From contig SSBO01000014.1 in assembly GCA_005281725.1 (NCBI GenBank), positions 165,223 to 229,222 on the forward strand: DNA of 64,000 bases. The letters are read 5' to 3'. A program made the translations under genes and the position numbers. Of this stretch, positions 1-20,600 are shown one piece after another. This stretch comes from Wuchereria bancrofti (taxonomy: Eukaryota > Nematoda > Chromadorea > Rhabditida > Onchocercidae). The stretch's first letter is position 1. Every line of letters begins with the position of its first letter. The notes under the pieces are model-generated. The model worked only from the letters and a program-made list of their open reading frames with translations. It searched no databases and was not told the DNA's origin.

Positions 1-8161
<8,161 letters not shown>

Positions 8162-11100
8162 AATTTTGAAATGTTAAATGTGATTTTATGAAAGGAAGAG
8201 CAGGATTGGAATGTTTTATAATACATGACATGCCTTACAGAAAAAAATATGTTGAATTCCCAAAATGTTACCAATGATGCCTTTTTTTTCTTTTTTTTTT
8301 TTTCTTCATTTTACTTTCCAATGGATTGTTCTGATTCACACTGCGACAGTTTCCTTCCTTTTTCCAAAGCAGAATTCGTTGTTTGATTTACAAAGTGGTA
8401 TTTATGATTTGCCATTTGGTTATTCACTTAAAATTAGAATAACAATATCTGATAAAAAAGCAGGTATTATCATTGTTACTATATTACTATTATATTATTA
8501 TCATTATTATTATACTCTTATTATTATTACTTTGAATAGTGAATTGAAAAGTTGTTCATAGTGTTTATTACTGGTATACATTTTTGTTCGTCGTCACTGT
8601 TCTCTTATGTTTACTGTTTAGGAAATGATGACAGCAGATATAGTTACTTTTATTATTGCTAATATTAGTCTTACTGTTATTGCTATTAATACAAAAGTAG
8701 CAATGCTATGCTACTAACATAACACTACCACTAACATAATTTTTTTGATCATCTTTTGCTATCGGTCATTTTCCTACGTTGGATTACTTTTTCAGTTTTT
8801 TTTTTTTTTTTTTTTGAAGGGAGTCATTTATTGGTTATTATTTATATGTGATGCTGTGCAGTGGTTTTTTTTTATCAAATTTTGTTTTATGAAAATTACA
8901 AACATACACCTACACATGCAAACACACACACACATACATACATTCATACACATACACTGTACATCATAATGTTTCCGAAAATGCCCTTGACTGTATAACC
9001 GGTGCCTCCGTTATGTATTGTGCACCTTTCCAGCAATCTTGAATTCCATACATTCCTGAACTAACTCATTTTCTTACTGCTTTATATGTTTACAATGAAT
9101 ATTTGGAGTTGTTTATTCAAAGCATTTGTTTGTTAGTAAAAAGAAAAAAATTAGTCATGCCTTTTTTTTTTATTTCTTGTTTTTACATTTTGTGAAAATG
9201 AAATATATGAAATCTAATCGATGCATCCATTAATTATTTCCGGCGATGAAGTGAATACGAAGAGTCTACACAATTATCACTTTTGGGAATTAATTCCGAA
9301 ATTTACAAAAAAGAAATCATGAAGTTCAAATGGAAAGATTCATTTCTGTATGCTATTAATTATATCGATGATAGTAATTGAGTAGTTTGTTCAGGTTCCT
9401 CAAAAAAAAAGAAGAAAAAAAAGGAAACCTGAAGTAATGTAAGATTGAGCCAGTGAAACTATAATTAAGTCTACGGGCAATATATAATTAAATCTATAAC
9501 AATTGAAATTGGTTGGTGAAAATTTCATTCATCCTACTGGTTAAACTTGCTGGGATGAAATAAAATAATGAGAAAATTTATTTTACAATCATTTGTTCTA
9601 TTTTTCTTTTTTCAGTTAAATGATTAAATTATATACTATTTAACATAATGATTTTAATTTGAATTATTTAATTCAATTTCTTGATGATATTTTTAAGCTA
9701 GAATCTGTGAAGAAAAAAAACTTCAAATATTTTCAATAATATCATTTGCTATTTTAGTGCAAATAATTTTTTACTCATAATTAATTGTAATACTTTTTCA
9801 TTTGATTATAATAATTAAAATTTTAATTTTCAATCAGTTAAGTCTAGTTTTTTTCTCTCTTCTTTTCTTTTTTAATAAATTATTATTCTCTTATTTTTGC
9901 AACAATAAAAATTTTATCGTTAATTTTACGTTACTTATTCGTATTTCCTATGTACCAATAAATTATGACATCAATGAGATCAAGTCTTTTCTGTTTCATT
10001 TTGTTACACTTTTAAAATAAAAATAAAGAAAAGAAAAAATAATTTAGTAAAAATGATGTAAATAATAACATCAAATAATAAAAAGTTTGATGGATCAATA
10101 TATATAATTTATGGGATTACTCTATCGATTTTGCTAATCTTATTTTGCTTATTCATTATTTATTTATCATTTTTATTTCACTAAAACTTTTTTTTTTTTC
10201 TTAAAATTTTCTTCATGTTTATTGTATTTTTTTTGTGCTAATTATATTGATTAAATGATTCAAAAATAAAATTTCATGCAAAATATCTACACATTCAGCG
10301 TGTTTTTTTTTTCTCCCTAGCAATTATTTTAACAGCAAATAAAACTTTCTTTCTTGGAAAATATATTATAAAAATAATCAATGATTTCATTTATCAAAAA
10401 TATTTGTAATTATTTCAATTAAATTCAAAAAATTTTCCATTTTATTTTATGAAGGTAAAGGTTTTAGTCTTTCACTTTTGTCTCATAAAGTTTTTTTATT
10501 ATGGAAAGGAAATGGTATAACATTCAATTTCTGTTTCATTTTTTTTTTTCTTTTTCATATTTGAATAAAAAGCCAAGAGAATTTCATTCTTCCTAAAATT
10601 CATGATAATTCAAAAAAATTTTCCTTCCATTCCATAAAATTTTGGTATTCAAATCTGGTTTCCTTCATTTTTGGTTTTTTTTTTCTTCTTCTTCTTGTTG
10701 CTATTAATTTCATTAGACGTATAGTTCTCATATCATATCATAAATCATTCTAAAATACAATTTAGCAAATATTTAAGCATTTTTAAACATTTCTTTCATA
10801 TAATTGATTAGAGGATTTTGTATTTTGTCTAGAAAAGAAAGTATCATAAAGAGTAAAGGATGAATAACTTGAAAAACCTTCGTATATAAATGAATACTAT
10901 CATATAATATAGGAAATGAAATTCATAAAGAAACAATCTTTTGAAGCAAACGATAAAATAGAGTTGCAAATTAAATTGAGACAATTGTGAAATTATTAAA
11001 AATTGATCAAATATTTATGCACCATATATTAAATATTATTTATAGGCACATTTATAGGAAAATTTCCTTGTTTTTCTCTTTTGATTTATTGTAGAAATTA

Positions 11101-11315
11101 TTTAACGATATATTTCATCCTTCTTTTTTTTTAAAAAAAAAATTGAGATAATACATATTTTCATATGTTATTACCATTTTTAAAAGAATGAAGTCATAAT
11201 TATTGCACTATTTATCTTATTGCTGTATGAATGTTATTATTGTCTTATTTTTAAAGAAAAGATTAGTATCAAATTATAGCAAATTAAATCCTGCCTGATT
11301 AAATTGCAAGCAATA
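8162..11315. other. 3' UTR of myosin and AT-rich intergenic DNA
   Basis: No coding signal is seen. The stretch holds the 3' UTR of the myosin gene, a run of ATT triplets near 8465-8530, a CA-rich tract near 8910-8965, and many long T or A homopolymers. The open frames here (for example 8745-8969 and 9802-10020) are runs of Phe, Ile and Asn codons produced by AT-rich sequence, with no splice context or domain. Confidence 0.7.
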
Positions 11316-12558
11316 ATGGATTATTCATTAAGATGGATTCTTTTCATACTTCTTCCAGAAGTAACACAATGTTATATCAAGGCCTTACCAGGTAAAATAG
11401 CAGTTATGATCAATCAAAATAAGCATAACTAATTGATATTATTCATTTCAAACAATCAAACAAATTATTCAAACAATCAAACAAAAGCATCAAACAAATT
11501 ATTAATTGAATCTTTTAAATTATCAAGAAAAATTGCATTCTGGAAGAAATATTTGCTAATAGTTGTGAAAGTAAAGAAAAGCAAATCAGTATGCCAATTT
11601 CTTTTTTTGAAAATTTGTAAAATTTCACGAAATTAGTTTTTAAATTAAAATATATCAGTTTTTGAGTAAAATACGAAATTGTATTTTCATTTCTGAAAGA
11701 TACTAATGAAATATTACAGGCCTTACATTTGAACAATTAAATGGCAAAGGAAAGATGTGGATCGGTCCACCACTGATTCCTCCATTTTGCTATCCACCAG
11801 GAGTACCAGGAGCACCAGGAGTACCAGTAGTACCAGGAGCACTAGCACCGGCAGCACCAGGAACACCAGCACCGCCAGCAGCAGCACCGAGAGTACCGAC
11901 AGCAGCAGTACCAGGACCACCGGTAGCACCGGCAGCATCACCAGCACCGGCACCAGCGCCAGCGGCACCAGTATTACCAATACTAGGGAAGTCTATTTGG
12001 TGGTGTCCACCTATATATCAGCCACCCAGCCAATATCCTATGGTGCCACAACCTCAAGTTCCGCAATATCCCCAACTTCCTCAAGCTCCGCAAGCTCCTC
12101 AATTTCCGCAACTTCCCCAAGCTCCTCAAGTTCCGCAATATCCCCAACTTCCTCAAGCCCCCCAACTTCCTCAAGCTCCGCAACTTCCTCAAATTCCGCA
12201 ACTTCCCCAAGCTCCTCAACTTCCGCAATATCCCAAACTTCCTCAAGTTCCGCAACTTCCTCAAGCTCCGCAACTTCCTCAAATTCCGCAACTTCCCCAA
12301 ATTCCCCAATTTCCGCAATATCCCCAACTTCCTCAAGCTCCGCAACTTCCTCCAGCTCCGCAACTTCCTCAAGTTCCTCAAGTTCCGCAATATCCCCAAG
12401 TTCCTCAAGTTCCGCAATATCCTCAAGCTCCGCAATATCCGCAGTATCCAATGGCTGGTGCAGGAATGGTAGGATCATCTTTATCTGGAATATATGAAGG
12501 AGATTCTGATCAAAGTTTAACTGATTTTGAGCAATATCAAATAAGAAAACAGAAATAG
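11316..12558 (+). CDS. Secreted Pro/Gln-rich low-complexity protein
   Basis: Two exons, 11316-11391 and 11720-12558, joined in phase 1 across a 328-bp intron (CCAG|gtaaaa ... attacag|GC), encode 304 residues. Residues 1 to about 20 form a signal peptide: the hydrophobic core WILFILL is followed by a likely cleavage region near VTQC. Next comes a Gly/Pro/Ala-rich stretch (about residues 50-115, collagen-like but without regular Gly-X-Y), a conserved-looking aromatic patch with cysteine (IWWCPPIYQPP), about 45 Pro-Gln-X triplets (residues about 136-269, X being Leu, Ala, Tyr, Val, Ile or Phe), and a charged non-repetitive C-terminus containing EGDSDQSLTDFEQYQ. Composition resembles extracellular matrix, cuticle or eggshell proteins. 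I do not recognise a named family. A candidate poly(A) signal follows at 12828. The role is unknown. Confidence 0.8.
12049..12450 (+). repeat. 9-bp tandem repeat CCN-CAA-NNT encoding (Pro-Gln-X)n
   Basis: About 45 copies of a 9-nucleotide unit lie wholly inside exon 2 of the secreted Pro/Gln-rich gene. Position 1 of each unit is a Pro codon (CCG, CCC or CCT), position 2 is almost always CAA, and position 3 ends in T. Higher-order repeats (for example CAACTTCCTCAAGCTCCG) recur, which suggests growth by slippage or unequal exchange. The frame is intact across all units. Rare variants such as Pro-Lys at about 12235 and Pro-Pro at about 12352 are single-base changes. Confidence 0.9.
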
Positions 12559-14687
12559 ACTTCTTACGTTACTGTATCCAGATATTTTATGCATATTTCT
12601 ATGTCTTGTATGATAAATCTGAATAATTATATGTATTTCCAATGATTTATAAATGGACTATTTGTCTTTCCTTCATGTTGATGGTTAAAAGAATTAATAC
12701 ATAGTTTTCAAAACAATCAAGCTTATATTTTATCAAATAGGTACAATTGATGATAAGCTTCATTCATACATACACTTAATCGATTTTTTTTAATTATTCG
12801 TTATTGTAAGTTTGAAAATTTCCATGTAATAAAATAATTTGAAATACATTACTAGTTATCACAACAGAAAAAAAAAATAGTATCTATAATAATAGATAAC
12901 AGATAAGATTATTAGTGATATGAAAAACAAAAATTCATGATGATCGAACAAAACCTAAATTATTAATTTTGTTGGACAAACAAGTCTGAGAGAAATAATG
13001 TTCATAAACAAATTAGAAGACTGAAAGTGATCCGATCAATCCATCTGATCACTTTTTGTTTCTCACTGAATAATATTTTTTTAAGTGAATTTTTTGCACT
13101 CTAAACTTTAAAATTTTCATAGTTAGAGTAAAAGTTAATTGCTCAAAAAATTTCAGTCAGAGTTTACTTTTTACTCATTGCATTTTAATAACTTTATAAT
13201 TAAATACTGTAGTTCGGTAAAAGTTACATAGATTTTTATCAAAAACGAAGTAAAAAGTAGGAAAAATATGAAGAAAAAGATTGAAATATTAATATAATGA
13301 TGAAAAATTAGAAACAAAACTTTGATATTCGACAATTTTAATCACTTTATTAATAATTCATTTTTTTTTTTGTTCGTTTAAATTTTGTGACAGCATTAAT
13401 TAATGGATAAATTTAAAAAAATGATATATGATAATATAATAGTGGAAGAATTCGTTTAGACTGGTAATGAATATTGCATGCATGCATGTATGCAAGCATG
13501 TATGCATGCTAGCATCTAAAATGATTGTTTGTAGGATTTATTTGACTAAACGGTCAACTATTATTAATAGATTTATAGGATAATTGCTGTTATTATATCT
13601 TCCCCCAATGTCATATTTTAAAATGTAATGACACTGCGCATTCAGTCTTACGGTAGATAACATTTATTCAGAATAGTACGTTGCTGATTGGATCATGTAA
13701 TATATACATGCATTGTTATTTTATTATCAACCACCAATGGTTGTTTACGAAAGCAAAACGATTGTTTATATTCATTGGTGTAATTTAATGTTATTTAATT
13801 TTTAACTAATTAAAATGACAAAAAAAAAAAGAAACAAAAGATCTAAAGAAAAAAAAACAATTAATTAAGCTAAACAAAAAATTAATACAAATAAAAATTA
13901 AAAAGAAAATGTGTCATTAAAAATTCAAACAAATTTGATATATTTTTGTTATTTGAAAATATTAAATTTAATGATTCATCTCTTTTATCCTAGAAAATTC
14001 TAGGAAAAGTTAAAATAATTTGCATATACTGGGAAAGAAAACAGGGGATCAGATCAGTACTGGTCAAGCAACTTATATATCCAACAAATTTATTATGGAT
14101 TAATAGAGGTATCATTAAGGTCGTAATAAAAAATAAATTTTTTTTTTATTTTGTTGTTTTAAGTATAAATAACTAATTAATGACGAAAGATTTATTTTTT
14201 TTAATATATTTTATTTACAAATAAGTGATTATTTTGACAAAATTTCATTTCAACTTATTAATTTTTATTGTTGTTTTTTACTTCCTACTTTTTTCTCCCT
14301 CTCCCATTTCTTGAAATTAATGATATAGCAATTTAACATATAAAATTGGAATTTAAACGTTGTACAACAATTTTGCAAACCTTTTATCAGTATAATCATG
14401 GTTGATATTTTTGGAATTATAATTGTTTAGAAGCTAACTATCGCATGCATTTATAATATTTGATAGCTTATATTAAAATTTAATTCTAAAAATTTCTCAA
14501 AATTTTTCCTTTTTTTCGAAAGTAGTTTGTTTTTTTTTAAAGATAGTTTCGTTACTTTTCTTTTTTTTTTTGCTTAGAGATAAGTGATGCATTCATGAGT
14601 CATACACTATGACCAATAGTTCCTGTCAATTTAAATAGTTTACTTACTTTCATAAGTCAGTGTCATCCTAGGCTGTCGTAGATAGCA
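12559..14687. other. AT-rich intergenic region between the Pro/Gln-rich gene and the EGF ligand
   Basis: No gene is seen. It contains a short GCAT-rich tract (about 13473-13512, repeated GCATG/TATGCATG), long A/T homopolymers, and possibly the promoter of the downstream EGF-ligand gene. I see no recognisable RNA gene. Confidence 0.6.
12828..12833 (+). terminator. Candidate poly(A) signal AATAAA
   Basis: An AATAAA hexamer lies 270 bp after the stop codon of the Pro/Gln-rich gene. The hexamer is common by chance in DNA this AT-rich, so position is the only support. Confidence 0.3.
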
Positions 14688-17600
14688 ATGGTCAATACAA
14701 ATTATTATTGTTCTTCTAGTCGATATCCTCAGCAATCATCAATTTCAACCACTGATCCATCATCAATAATAACAACAACAATAACATTGTCTAAATTTAC
14801 CGGAAATACCTTTATGCAACAATCATCTTCATTTTCTACAGGTAATTCATCCATTTCATTCATCTTTCTTTAGCTTTTTTAAGTTAAAAATTTGCAGCAA
14901 AAGAAAAAAAAGAAACTATGATTAAAATTTATTATATTGTTCTAGATTATTTATTTAATGAATTAATAAATAATCTGATATTTTATCGTGTTCAAATATC
15001 ATTAAGCAATCTGATTTAAACTTCTTCTGACTTTGTCCTCATATATTCATATCAAATTATATTTGATTATTATCAAACAAATTACAATCAACAACAATTA
15101 TTTAATACTGAAGAAAAAAAAAGCAAAATTAATGATTCATTACGACATAAATAGTAGTCCATTTTAAAATACAATAGAAATATTTAATAATATAATAAGA
15201 AATTTCTTCTTACCAGATTTTAACATTTAAATTAATTTATTTGCTGATATTGTAATTAAAATTAATTTTATGCTATTATTGAGATCATTTAAAAAAAAAA
15301 AGGTGTTTACAAATAACCTATATGGATATGATTTAAGTGGAGGTAAAAGATAATTAGGAATGAAAAAAGGGATGAGAGAAGGAAGGAATGAAGAAAAGGA
15401 AGGAAGGAAAGAAGGAAAAAGAAAATTATAGTTATATTAGTTTTAAAATAAGTGTATTTTGAAGAATCATATTTTGTTTACTTTTCATTGTTTATTTTAA
15501 CAAATAATGGAATAACTTTTGCTGAATATGCAATAGTCGTTAATCATTAAAAGTTCGATTAAAAAGAGAGAAAAAAGGAATTAAAAGATAAATTGAAAAG
15601 TAGCCAAAGTCAAATAGATTTTAAATGGACTAAAAGATTGAAATGGACAAAATAGAATAAATGCTTTTTGTACTGTTTACAGGAAATTTTTACACAAATT
15701 TTCACCATTATCATTGTTATTATCATTATAAGTATTGTTGTAATCACTAACAATCACTAATCAATATCATGATAATTATTATCAACTGATCAACTCCGCT
15801 TTTTTTTCCTCCCTTTCAAATATTTGTAATGATTACTAATTACTAGTAGGTCTGATTCATCATCAAGATTACATTAAACATTTTTTTCATCTAGTTAGTA
15901 ATGATATATAACGTTTTTTTCATTTTGTATTTTCAAAAAAAAAAAAGAAAAGAAAAAAAGTTTCTAAAATTAGTAGACTAAGTTTTATAATCTGAACTAT
16001 AATAATAACAAATAAAAGAATGCATGCATACTGCTATGATCACATATTTTACATTATTTATGATTAGAAAATTTATCACTTTAACAAAACTTATAGCTGT
16101 AAATTCTAATATTAAAAAAAAAAAGAAAAAAAAACGAATTTGGCAAAAATTTTCGTTTTTTTTTACATGAATGAAAAAAAGAAAATTTTCACAGTTCCAT
16201 ATTTGACATCCTTGAATCATCTGACAAACAAGTGATTATGTTTATAAACAACTTTCGCAATGTTGGCTTTTATTTTTTTTTTCTTCCACCACTTGAAAAA
16301 TCTTATATCCAGATTACTTTACATTTTATCACCTACTTAAATTTGCCATTCCATCTTGCTATGCTTCATCATTCCACAACAATCACACGAAAAAAAAAAA
16401 ACGAAGAAATGAAATCCATATTACAAAATTCATAGCAAAAAAAAGCTTAAAATAAAATTAAAAAATAAAAAATAAAAATTTACAAACTATCTTTTATTTC
16501 CAATAAAAAATTCTCAATAATTTATGTTGTGCAATAAAAATTTTGATTTTTTAATCTTTTTCTAAAAGTTGTTTTTTTTTTTTTTGATAATCATTGTGAT
16601 ATGCCTTGCATCATTATTATTATTAATTATTATTACTATTGTTATTAATTATTATTATTATTGTTATTATTACTACTAATTATTACTGTTATTATTATTC
16701 CAAATATATTCAAATCAGTCATATGAACAATTTAATAAATCTTAAATTTTAGCTAAATTTAAGATGATTGATTAAGTAATTCGATACCTATTAGTTTAAG
16801 TTACATATTGTTGATACATGGATGCCCATGAATTTATGACTTCCTGTATCGGAACAACTGATACATGTCCCAACAATATTTATGCATTCCTTACTCTTGT
16901 CTTTTATCGTTGTTCTGTTTGTTCGTCCTTGTCTGTCTTTTGTCACATTTATGCAAAACATCGTAATTTCAACAATACATGCCATTTGCAAAGAGCATTT
17001 CGGTAGATGAAAGTGGTCAAAGTAACTTACTGGTAGTAATATGTTACTGTTCTTCTTTGTACCAAAACAAAATAATAAACTAGTAAATAAGTAAGCAAGT
17101 AAGTAAAAATAGCAACAAAAATAATTGTAAATTATAACAAACAATAATGAATAATACTAATATTTAATAATTTAGTAATAGCAATAGATGTAATAATAGT
17201 GGTAGTGTTAATCGTTGTCGTATATATTACTATTATTACTATTATTATTATTATTATTAGCAGTAGTAGTAATAGTAGTAGTAGTACTAGGTGTAACATC
17301 TTTTTATGCAAAATAATATATTGCGCGCACATTCTCAATTATTACTGCATTGAAACATTGCGCACGCTTCATGCAAAATCATTTTTCGATAGATGGATAA
17401 TACCGGCTTAATATAAAATATCAATTTATTCTTATTTAATTATTCCACCATTTGATATCTTTCATCTATTCAAACTTTTCCATAATTATTCTTGGTTGTT
17501 TCACTTAATTCCTTACTTTTTTCACAACTTCTTGATTCATATTCTTATCTTTTTTTTAAAATCATTTTTCAATTTTTCATTCGGTTATATTCTTCCCTTT

Positions 17601-20600
17601 TTTTTTTTTTTTTGCTTTTTGCAATATTTTATTGTTCATCATTTTTTTTTTCTCAATAATTTAATTAAGACTATATACACATTCATTTCAAATTTTTATG
17701 ATTTCTTTTATAATTTTTTTTTTGCTAAAAATACTTTAAATTCAAATAATAAATATTATCACTTTACTCTAAATCTGTTCATCAATTTTATTTATCACTA
17801 ACTATATGCTATTTATCTGATTAATTCCATTATGTTACAATCGAAAAGCTTTTGTGGTATCATTACATTTATTAGAAAAAAAAAGTTTTATCACACTCTA
17901 ATATTTATTTTCTTAATTTTTTACTTTCTCTCCCTCCTTTTTTTTTTTGCGAGACAAATGAAAACGTTTATTTTCCATTAATATTGGTAATAATGAATAT
18001 AATAATAATAACAATAATAATAATAATAGTAATAATAATAAATTCGCTAACTGTTATCATTATTATCACAAAAAATATTCCTTCCATAATAATATCATTT
18101 ATCTTTTAAAAATATACTAACATTTGCCTTATCCCTAAAATAAATTACATTATATTTGAATGATTTTTTTTTCTTTTTTTTTGCTCATAGAATACAATTT
18201 AATTATTAGTAATTTCTACGGTTTTTTTAACGATGCAAACAATAAAATGTTAAAATAAAAATTTTTTGCATAATAATTAATAAATGAATATTGTAAAGGG
18301 AAAAGAGGGAAGGTGAAGACTGTTTGGGTGGCATAATTTGAAAAATTTTACCTTTTATCTTGTAGCCTTCATTTCTTGTCATTTTTTCCGGACAGAACAG
18401 ACGTTTGTGTATCGTTTATGAACCGAGACCGATCACTTTTTGAGCACTTTATTGCGATCATTCATCGTTCTTTCTCTTATTTGTTCATTCTTATTTAAAA
18501 AAGGAAAAAAAAAAAACGAAAAGAAAAATTTATCCACCATTTTTTCTACTTTGAAATCATTATAATATACCGCCACCATCAAAAATCATTTATACCATAT
18601 CTATCAATTAATGATTGCTCTTTTAAACACTAATAAGTTGTCTTATTATTATTATTTTTACTATTATTGTTATTAAAGTTATATAACTAATTTAATTTTA
18701 AAAAAAATGAAAGAAGAAACTTTATTTCTTATAATTAATTGACATATTATTTACACTACATTTATTAACTCTAAATATGTGACGATGATAATTTCCATGA
18801 TTTAACATTATTCTTTCTTTCAATTTTTGATTATCCTTTTTTTTCTTCGCTCTATAACAAATCATTTCACATTTAATTATATGAAAAGTAATGCTAAATC
18901 CAAAAAAGAAATTCAAAAAAAAATTTTTTTTTCAATAACATCAAATATCATATATTACTCAATGCAAAATATTAATTTCTCATTAATTTTGATACTGAAA
19001 AAAAGTTTTTTTTTTTCAACGTATTAAATAATGAAAATCCAAATGTTTTTTTTTTGAAGAAAAATACACAAATTTTTTTAAAATTATGTCAAATTTTTTG
19101 AAAAAAAAAAGGAAAAAAGGAATAAATGAAAAAGTAGTTAATAGTCAGATAAAATTCATGAAATAAATATTTTTTCCTTAGCTTCTTTCTCTCTTTATTA
19201 TTCCCTCTTTCTCCCCCTCTCTCTCCCTCTCTCTTCCTCCTATTTTTTTTTTAAACACTTCTCTCTTTTACAATAAACCAAAGCCTATTGATAGTGATAT
19301 ACCATTGCTTGAAATGGAGAAACACCAGGTGCTTGCATTTTTTTTCATGCAAAAATTCAGCTCAAGAAATGCATTCAATAGAATATAATTAGAAATTGCT
19401 GGATCACAACCACAATTTGATCGGTTTATTTGCACCTATCTACTTGTACAGCTCACTACAGTTCAGTTGAATTTAGTTCAGTTCATTTCACTTTATTATA
19501 GTTCATTACAGTTAACTTTTATAGTTTAAAATTTAGTCTAGTTCATTTCAGTTCAGTTAAATTCACTTAAGTTCAGTTTACATTGGTTCAATTCTGTTCA
19601 GTTCAAATTTAATTCAATTAACTCCACTTCACTACAGCTCACTTCAATTCAAATATATCCAATCTATATTTTCGTTTCTTTAAGTTTGATTTATATGATA
19701 ACTTTTTTCCTTACTCTTTTCTTTCCTAAAAAAAAAGAGAAAAATTACTTTTTTTTCAAAAAAAATTTTTTAAGTAATTTTACTACTACAATTATTAAAT
19801 TTTCCTCTCAGAATTATCACATTTTTTTTTCTTTTGCTCGAATCTACATTATTTTTTTGATGGAAATTTTTGCTTGTACAATTTTATAAACTTTATTAGA
19901 ATTTCAATTTTTGCACAGCTAAAATTTTCTGTAACATACATTTTTTTATTAAAACTTTTTCTGGACAAATATACAATTTGAAATATACAATTTTATATCA
20001 TTAGAAAATAATTCTAATATATAATTAATTATCATTTCTTATCATAAAGGCTTTTCCGGAAATAAAAAAAAAAAACTAAATAATTAATTACATATTGTAT
20101 AATTATAAAACAATTTATATTTCTTACTATTACAATATATTTTGTTTGAGCTATTTTTCATTTTTCATCATTCTTATAGTCAATTGCTCTCTCTCTCTCT
20201 CTTTTTTTTTTTTTTTAATTTCAGGAATAAGTGCTCCGTTATTATTTGATAATGTAGACACATTCCATTTTTTAAATACAAAATATGTGGAACACGAATA
20301 ATGACAATTTCTGTTGTCAAAATAAATATATCATTCACCTTGATGTTTATTGACTTTCACCAAATCTGTTTCATCATTCCAGATATTATTGCATATTAGC
20401 TTTGATTAATTTAAAATAAATATTTCATTGTTAAAAGTTTTTAATTTTTTTTTTTTCTTTTGTATAAATATATTTTATAATTCATTTTAGAATTACAAAA
20501 TAAGCGTAGTAGTTCGAATGTGTTAAATTTCGTTACGGATGCAGTGAAATTGTGGGAATCGGAATTTTCCGGTACATATTCATTATCAAATAAGTCAGCC

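Noticed and set aside
11805..11850. Collagen-like Gly-x-Pro stretch in the secreted protein
   Set aside because: Gly is not at every third residue for more than a few turns, so it is not a collagen triple-helix domain.
11983..12478. Two minus-strand Leu/Arg-rich and Glu-rich open frames
   Set aside because: They arise because the repeat lacks stop codons in antisense; no start context or splicing supports them.
11757..12497. Ser/Thr-rich open frame overlapping the Pro/Gln-rich gene
   Set aside because: A shadow frame of the 9-bp repeat, without a signal-peptide exon in phase or a natural C-terminus.
16791..17144. 117-codon minus-strand open frame in the first intron of the EGF-ligand gene
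   Set aside because: No recognisable domain, no matching exons, and its N-terminal part is simple-sequence Phe/Leu/Tyr.
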